Source: Podocnemis expansa (Eukaryota > Chordata > Testudines > Podocnemididae). Taken from it: a DNA stretch of 64,000 nt. Location: positions 16,122,700 to 16,186,699 of the forward strand of contig ML682028.1 of assembly GCA_007922195.1 (NCBI GenBank). Direction: 5' to 3'. Positions 58,185 to 64,000 of this stretch are shown here, piece after piece. Position numbers and translations under genes: made by a program. The notes beneath the pieces are model-generated. The model searched no databases, was not told the DNA's origin, and saw only the letters and a list, made by a program, of their open reading frames with translations. Within the stretch, counting starts at the first letter, position 1. Each line of letters opens with the position of its first letter.

Positions 58185-58352
58185 CAGGAATCTTGTGACA
58201 CTTTTAACAGCTAATAAATTGAGTTACCTTGTGAGCATTTGTGGGAGCTGACATAGTGGGATTTTCTCCCATGAAAAGCTCATGCGATAAATAAATTCAT
58301 TAGTCGTTAAAAGTGCCGCAAGACTTCTAGTTTCTTTTGCTGAACCAGACTA
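58185..58352. mobile_element. Degenerate inverted PLE pair
   Basis: Left arm AGGAATCTTGTGACACTTTT..., right arm AGTGGGATTTTCTCCCATG...ACTAACACGGCTAC. No target duplication recognised; it abuts another PLE end (58372-58556). Confidence 0.65.
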
Positions 58353-58371
58353 ACACGGCTACTAAACTAGT

Positions 58372-58556
58372 GCATTGATTTGCTGTTACAGTGTGACCTG
58401 TTCCCATGACTGACACTTCTCTGCATTTATTTCCTCCTATTCTGTAAATTCCCCAACTTCAAAGAGTCTGACAAAATGGGATTTTCTCCCACAAAAGCGC
58501 ATGTGATAAATAAATTTGTTAGTCATTAAAACTACCACACGACTCCTGGTTTGTTT
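58372..58556 (+). mobile_element. PLE 3'-end fragment, long form
   Basis: GCTGTTACAGTGTGACCTG...CTTCAAAGAGTCTGACAAAATGGG...CACACGACTCCTGGTTTGTTTTG. It ends where the CR1 at 58563 begins. Confidence 0.65.
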
Positions 58557-58562
58557 TGGGCT

Positions 58563-59770
58563 ACATCTCTGGAACTTGGTTAATAGATAAGAACCAACAA
58601 GTAGGAATAAATGGTCAGTTTTCACAGTGGAGAGAGGTAAATAGTGGGACCAGTAGTGTTCAATATTCAGAAATGGTCCAGAAAGGGGAGTAAGCAGTGA
58701 CGTGGCAAAGTCTGCAAATGATACAACATGACACAAGATAGTTAAATCCAAAAAACAGACTGTGATGAGTTCCAAAGAGAGTTCACAAAACTGGGGGACT
58801 GAGCAACCAAATGCCAGATACAATTCAAGGTTGATTAAGTGCAAAGTAATGCACATTGGAAGACATAATCCCAACTATAAATACAGAATAATATCATCTA
58901 AATAAGCTGTTACCGCTCAAGAAAGAGATCTTGGAGTCATCATAACTAGTTCTCTGAAAACTTACTCAGTGTGCAGTGACATTTAAAAAACCTCACAGAA
59001 TATAAGGACCCATTGGTTAAGGCAATGGTTTTCAAGCTCAGGGTCGGGACCCAGTACTGGGTCACAGACCCTCAGGCACTGGGTCACAGCATCTCCTGCT
59101 GCCACCACCAAAAGCCTGGAATGCATTGCTCAAATGTTGGGTCGTGGGTATAAATAATTTTTTTCAACTTGATCGTGACAAAAAAGTATGAAAACCACTG
59201 AGCTAAGGGATATATAAGAAGACAGGTGATATCATCATCATCACTATATAAATCCATGGAACACCCATGCCTTGAATACTGCATTCAGATCTTCCCCATC
59301 TCAAACAAAAAAAGACGTACTAGATCTGAGAAAAGTACAAAGAAGGGCAAAAAAACAAACCAAAACAAACCCTTATTAGGGATATGGAACAGCTTCTGTA
59401 TGAAAGATGAGAGGCTGAGCCTGTTCAACTTAGAAAAGAGTCTATTAGAAAGGGATATGCTGGTCTATAAAAGCATGACTGACTGATGTGGAAAAAGTCA
59501 ATAAGGAAGTGTCATGTGCACCTTCATGTAATACAAGAACCAGGGGTCACCCAAGGAAACTAAAAGGCAGCAGTTTTATTGCAAACATAAGGAGGTATTT
59601 CTTCACTCACCACACTGTTGGCCCGTGGAACTCATTGCCAGGGGATGCTGTGAAGGTGAAAAGTATAACTGGCTTCAAAAAAATAATTTAGATTAGTTCA
59701 TGAAAGATAGGTCCATCAGTGGCTATTAGCCAAGATGGCCAGGGATGCAACACTATCCTCTGGAAGCCCT
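58563..59770 (+). mobile_element. CR1 LINE 3' part, interrupted by an hAT element
   Basis: Contains AAAGTAATGCACATTGGAAG, the GAAAGAGATCTTGGAGTCAT block, CCATGCCTTGAATACTGCAT, and a 3' part with CATAAGGAGGTATTTCTTCA, GTGGAACTCATTGCCAGGGG and ATTAGCCAAGATGGCCAGGG. The reading frame is broken. A 178-bp hAT-like element splits it at 59023-59200. Confidence 0.8.
59023..59200. mobile_element. Non-autonomous hAT-type element nested in a CR1
   Basis: Ends CAATGGTTTTCAAG and TATGAAAACCACTG. Flanks GGTTAAGG and AGCTAAGG agree at 6 of 8 positions, consistent with an old 8-bp duplication. 178 bp. Confidence 0.78.
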
Positions 59771-60139
59771 CAAACATCTGTCAACCCCAGTACATTCATT
59801 CTTGTATTTTAAAGGCCTACATTTTCAGGGTGAACGTGGGAAGAACCTTAAAAAATGGGGAAATGAGACTGCATTATGGTGCAAATATGATGTCAGAAAG
59901 ATTTCAGTGCAGCTCTGTGAGGATACTAAACTCATTTAACTGTACAACTGGAAACCTTTCCACAGTGCCCTTATGATGTGATATTACCATGTCTAAACAA
60001 TTTCCATGCTAATCCATGGAGAATCCATTAGGATGGCATTATATTCTGAAAGCAGAATGCCAAACATTGTTTCATCCAGCTGGAAGAAAAGTTTTAATTT
60101 ACAATACACAGAAGTGCTCCAAGACTTCATTTATTGTTG

Positions 60140-60175
60140 CTACTATTATTATGAATTATTAATTATTATTATGAT
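60140..60175. repeat. (ATT)n-rich low-complexity tract
   Basis: TACTATTATTATGAATTATT-AATTATTATTATGATA. Confidence 0.75.
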
Positions 60176-60321
60176 ATACATATTATTCTAACTCAAGAAT
60201 CAATACAAGCAGAGAATTATTGTCTCATAATTGACTGATACGCCCTTATAAAGGTATATTTCACTTTTCTGGTGATGAATTAATAGGTAAAGAAATTTAA
60301 GCCCCATGTCATGGATTCAGT

Positions 60322-60655
60322 ATCTGTAATGGTTAAGATACTGATCTGAGATCTAGTATACCCAGGTTCAGTTCCTACTTCTGTTAAGACCTCGCAAATC
60401 ATTTAATGTCTGGGGGGGGAAAAAAAAGCAAGGAGTCCTGTGGCACTTAAAGACTAACATGGTTGCCCGTTTGGAACTTGGTCATTTAATGTCTGTGAGC
60501 CTCAGTTATTCATCAGTAAAATGGGAATAATAACCCTTTGTTTTTTCTGTTTAAACTGTTAACTCCTTGGGTTTGTTTCTTAAAATACATGCCTTGCACA
60601 ATGGGGGTCTGATCTCAGTTGATCTCAGTGGCTAGGGTAACACAAATTATAATAA
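60322..60655 (+). mobile_element. MIR-like SINE, interrupted
   Basis: Head TCAGTATCTGTAATGGTTAAG, GAGATCTAGTATACCCAGG, CTCGCAAATCATTTAATGTC, then the 69-bp PLE foldback, then GTGAGCCTCAGTTATTCATC-AGTAAAATGGGAATAATAAC and CTTGCACAATGGGGGTCTG. Confidence 0.72.
60413..60481. mobile_element. Collapsed 69-bp PLE foldback inside a MIR-like SINE
   Basis: AAGGAGTCCTGTGGCACTTA-AAGACTAACA runs straight into TGGTTGCCCGTTTGGAA, the outer end of the opposite arm. Both full arms contain GACTAACA, so the join lies at shared sequence. Exact 14-bp duplication TCATTTAATGTCTG (60399-60412 and 60482-60495). Confidence 0.8.
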
Positions 60656-61867
60656 TAGGGGAGCTCAGGTACAAACAGGAAAACTTAAAAGTGGAAAGCT
60701 GGGGGTCAAGTAGGAAGTAGACTACTCTGAAATATTTCTATAATGGCACCAACAGCCACGTCATCTGCTGAGAAGAGGCCAGGGTGCGAGAAGGCATGGA
60801 CTTCTTCAGCCTGAGGCCAGGATAGCTCAATCAGTGGAAATAAGGAGCCTAAATTCCTCTGGGGATATGGGTTCAAGCTTATTAACTCAGAGACGTTAGT
60901 TGACTCAAGACCTTCTTCGTGCCATTGCCGTAACAGGAAGAGACAGATTCATGGGTTAGCATGGGTTATGTTCACCTTAAATCTCTAGTTTTGACTGAGC
61001 TTGAACCACAACATAAGCAGACAATGAGGGCAGTGAGTGCTCTCAGCCTGGGTGTCCAGCCTCCATTTTAACTTCTGTCCCTTTCTTTCCTCACAAGTCA
61101 CCTCATTCTCTCCAAAATTGCTGCGATTTGCTCTTTTGCTCTCTCTTCTACATGAGTACCCGTTTGCTTGGATCTAGAAGAGGACTTGGGGTAGGCTGAG
61201 GGACCTAGCAGCAAAGAAATGTTCCTCAGAGGTTGGAGTTTGTCCAGCTCTAATCTCCAGGAGCAATACCAAGTGTTGGTCTCTTCTAAACCCCAAAACT
61301 AAATTGCAAAGCTCAGTTTCTGGGCTGTGTAGTAACAGGTTCACACTTCTCTAATGGTGCTTTCCCGGCTCAGATGGTGCCTGATATCAGACAGGGTGAA
61401 TCTGTTCAGTAGATACCTCAGGTCTTATTGTCTCCTTCTGCAGCAAAACTCACTGGAGAAGGATGGTTTGATGCTTGACCTGAGAGATTTACTGCCTATC
61501 CATCTTCCTTTCGAGGGGACGGGGCTCCTGATCATGGTTTCTATCCTCACAGTTCCTCTGGGAGCCAGGCTGACACTTGCTTGCCCCTTTCCTTGCACTC
61601 CCCTCTTTGAGGCTGGAAGGAGAGAAAAGTCGGAAGGAGGGTTAAAGACTTACAAAAGGCCTCAAGGGGAATTCGTCGCATTGCATGACTGCTCCCTAGA
61701 GCTCCCAACATGCCTTCACAAATAGAGAGACCCCTTCACAAAGTAAAAATGTAGAGGGTCCTTTCAGTTGCCCTGGAGCAGGAAAGAACATGCCATTAAT
61801 CTGCTGAGATGAAAGTCTTTTGCTTTCCTCTGTGAGCATTGTTAGATACCATCTAGCCCCCTGAGAT

Positions 61868-62107
61868 TTTGTCATGAGGGAGATTTAAGTTAGATATTAG
61901 GAAATCTTTTCTATCCGTAAGGCTAATTTAGCTTTGCAATAGGCTTCCGGAGGAGGTTTTGGAATTCCCGTCACTGGAGACTTTTAGGAACAAATTGAAC
62001 AAATCCCTGTCAAGGATGGCCTAGGTCTACTTGTTGCGTCGGTGCTGGGGGGGGGGCTGGACTTGATGATTTCTCAAGGTCTCTTCCAGCCCCATATTCT
62101 AGGATTC
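61868..62107 (+). mobile_element. CR1 LINE 3' end
   Basis: TTAAGTTAGATATTAGGAAA, CAATAGGCTTCCGGAGGAGG, GGGGCTGGACTTGATGATTT-CTCAAGGTCTCTTCCAG. It includes a 9-G run, an easy sequencing slip site. Confidence 0.8.
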
Positions 62108-64000
62108 CCATTGTTCCTTGTGCATGAGCATTGGAAGTACTGACATGTCTGGGTCAGCAGAGTTATATACGACAAAGGTGAAGAGTTCCCTTCTCTTGTA
62201 ATTAGGAAAATAAATCCACCCTCTTTGACTGGAATTACCTTTTGCTACAGTCGTACAACACAAAATCCACTCACAATGCTATGGGCCTTGCACATATACT
62301 TTTTCCATTTCAAAGCCTTTTATTGTAAGACAAATAGAGTGTAAACCCAGATGCAGCATCTCAAAATTAATGACAAGACGAAAGTTGACTTGCGACTTTT
62401 GGATGGGCTTTTCAGAGGGTCCATTGCCCCTGTTTGCAGCCCTACGTGTGATCTGAGAGGTCTTGTATCCTTAACTGATGTTTGTCTGCGAACTGAACTG
62501 GAAGATTTGTCCCTTTCCATTGAACAGCTTCTTAAATAGTAATGCTTGTTTAAAAAAAAAAAAAGTCAAAGCTTGATCCCCCCCCATAAAAAAATAAACA
62601 TTTCTTCACAAAAGTAGAAAAATGGGAAACAAGTTCTACTGTATAGCCTATTTTTCCATGTCTGGTACTGCTACTCTTTTTCTGTGATTTGTTCACGTCT
62701 ATGCATTTTTCCTGATTTAGTTTCCTATTAGTGGACCTGGTGCTACAAAAATTCACACAAATTGCTCTGGGATTCCTCATATACATGCACACACACCAAG
62801 TAAAAATGTTCCAACCTGTTTTATTCTGACAAAAATGACATTTTATTGACAGTTGAAGTATTTTTTGAAAATATTTTAATTTCAGCTTTTTTGATTAAAA
62901 AAACAAAAAGAAACAAAGCTGTTCCATTCAAATTATTATTTGTTGTTTCATTTTGGTGATAAAAATGGAGACACAATGAAAATTTCCATTCAAAATAAAC
63001 AAAAAAAAGTGCCCTGAGTTTTTCATTTAAAAAAACCCCACCAAAATCTTCTGCAAAAGGTTTTAAACAAAATCATTTCATTCAAAGCTCTTCATAGAAG
63101 CTCTAAATATCTATGTGTGGGTTCGCTGGATCAGAGACTAAGTTTGTTCCCCATTCAGCAAGAGAAATAATTTGGCTTTTGTTCTTTGTTCTAAATTACA
63201 ATTCCAGTATTTACCTGCTTTTATTTTATCTTGTAGTCCGTTAGAGTGAATGCTGTGTTTTCCTCTGCTATTCATTCATTTCTCAATAGACGTGTCAAAG
63301 ACTGTCCATAGCTACCACCCTTTCCTTACTACTGTAATTATCAACTGTATATTTATTCACCAGTAGCAGAAGTTGCAATATGTGCCCTTTAAAAGAAAAG
63401 TACCTGGAAGGAAAGGAGTGCTATTTAAAAACAAAGTGAAAGGTCACCACAGCAGATCACATATTAGCAAAAAGTCTCAGCCTATTTACATAGTCTTTAG
63501 GTGTTGGATTAAAGATTTTGTCAGGGAGCAACTGTGTTGACTCATGCATTTAGCTTGTTAGGAGTCATCTTGCCCTTGATCCTTGTGAATTTGTCCCCAG
63601 AAATATGAAAGGTGAAAAATGCAGTCATGGAAAGCAGTCAGTTGTTTTAATGAGTACATTCTGGTTCCTAGTCAGGTGCCAAGGCCTTTGGCAAACACTA
63701 ACTTCCTTTGACAAAAATAAGCACAGCTTGTCACCAATGGGGCATGAAAATGGCAGGACTAGTGGCCCTAGGGTCTTCTATTAAACTGGGAGTTAACTTC
63801 ATTCTTTGCAGCTCCTACACAGGCTTACAGGGCGGAGTAATGATGCAAAGCTGAAACCTGAAGGCCCAATCAGGCATGCAGAGGAAACCCACGACACTTT
63901 ATATAAGCAGCCACCTGTGAGCTTCCCCAGCCCTATTTTTGCTGCTGAGTGGGTGGAACATGTACTTTGTGTAGGGTCTGTGTTCAGGTTAGGTGGTAAA

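Larger units (their letters stand above)
55471..64000 (+). other. ATP2C2: ATP2C2 intron 1 (partial)
   Basis: From the GTAAGG donor to the window edge. It contains a GC-rich anonymous block (about 56.25-56.47 kb), a second GC-rich block (57.05-57.53 kb), two small MITE copies (57533-57643, 57970-58090), PLE fragments (58185-58352, 58372-58556), a CR1 (58563-59770) carrying an hAT insertion, a MIR-like SINE with a 69-bp PLE foldback in it (60322-60655), and a CR1 tail (61868-62107). From 62.1 kb to the end it is AT-rich with no coding sequence I can support. I searched by eye for an exon resembling SPCA2 residues 34 onward and found none. Confidence 0.6.

Noticed and set aside
58437..58874. 145-codon minus-strand frame
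   Set aside because: It spans a PLE end and antisense CR1 sequence, so it is not a gene.
62351..62539. Possible ATP2C2 exon 2
   Set aside because: The peptide does not resemble SPCA2, and no matching phase 0 acceptor and donor pair was found.

Overview
This is a vertebrate nuclear genome window, most probably from a turtle. It is intron-rich and gene-poor. It is packed with CR1 LINE tails, MIR-like SINEs, short hAT-type transposons, long self-complementary MITEs that open with GG(C/G)TATGTCTACAC, and many copies of a repeat built around GGAGTCCTGTGGCAC...CCCACTTCATCAGA. One copy (25557-26337) joins that repeat to a Penelope-like GIY-YIG endonuclease fragment, so I treat the family as the 3' end of a Penelope-like element (PLE). 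The turtle call rests on recognising these repeat families from general knowledge and is an inference.

Two genes are supported, both on the + strand. The first is a complete WFDC1 (ps20; secreted WAP four-disulfide-core protein) with six coding exons: 27334-27489, 39110-39305, 41312-41395, 43708-43848, 44733-44774 and 45361-45410. Every junction has GT/AG sites and the phases agree. The spliced product is 222 residues. A strong splice donor 5 nt after the stop suggests a seventh, non-coding exon, and a candidate with an AATAAA signal lies near 49.0-49.2 kb. The second gene is the first coding exon of what is probably ATP2C2 (secretory-pathway Ca2+/Mn2+ ATPase SPCA2) at 55372-55470; the rest lies beyond the right edge. 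WFDC1 followed by ATP2C2 on the same strand is the order on human 16q24.1. In human the left neighbour is KCNG4 on the opposite strand, and no KCNG4 coding sequence is visible here.

Layout: 1-27.0 kb is intergenic, with PLE, CR1, MITE and hAT copies. 27.0-45.4 kb is the WFDC1 coding region, with an 11.6-kb first intron holding a 1.2-kb antisense CR1, inverted PLE pairs and two long palindromic MITEs. 45.4-55.3 kb is the possible WFDC1 3' UTR intron and terminal exon, then an intergenic stretch. 55.37-64 kb is ATP2C2 exon 1 and part of its first intron, including an interrupted CR1.

The most unusual structural signal is a recurrent head-to-head (inverted) arrangement of PLE 3'-end fragments. 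Each inserts as one unit between short exact target-site duplications of 9-13 bp, and there are two collapsed 69-75 bp foldback derivatives. No CRISPR, prokaryotic operon, rRNA or intact tRNA gene was seen.
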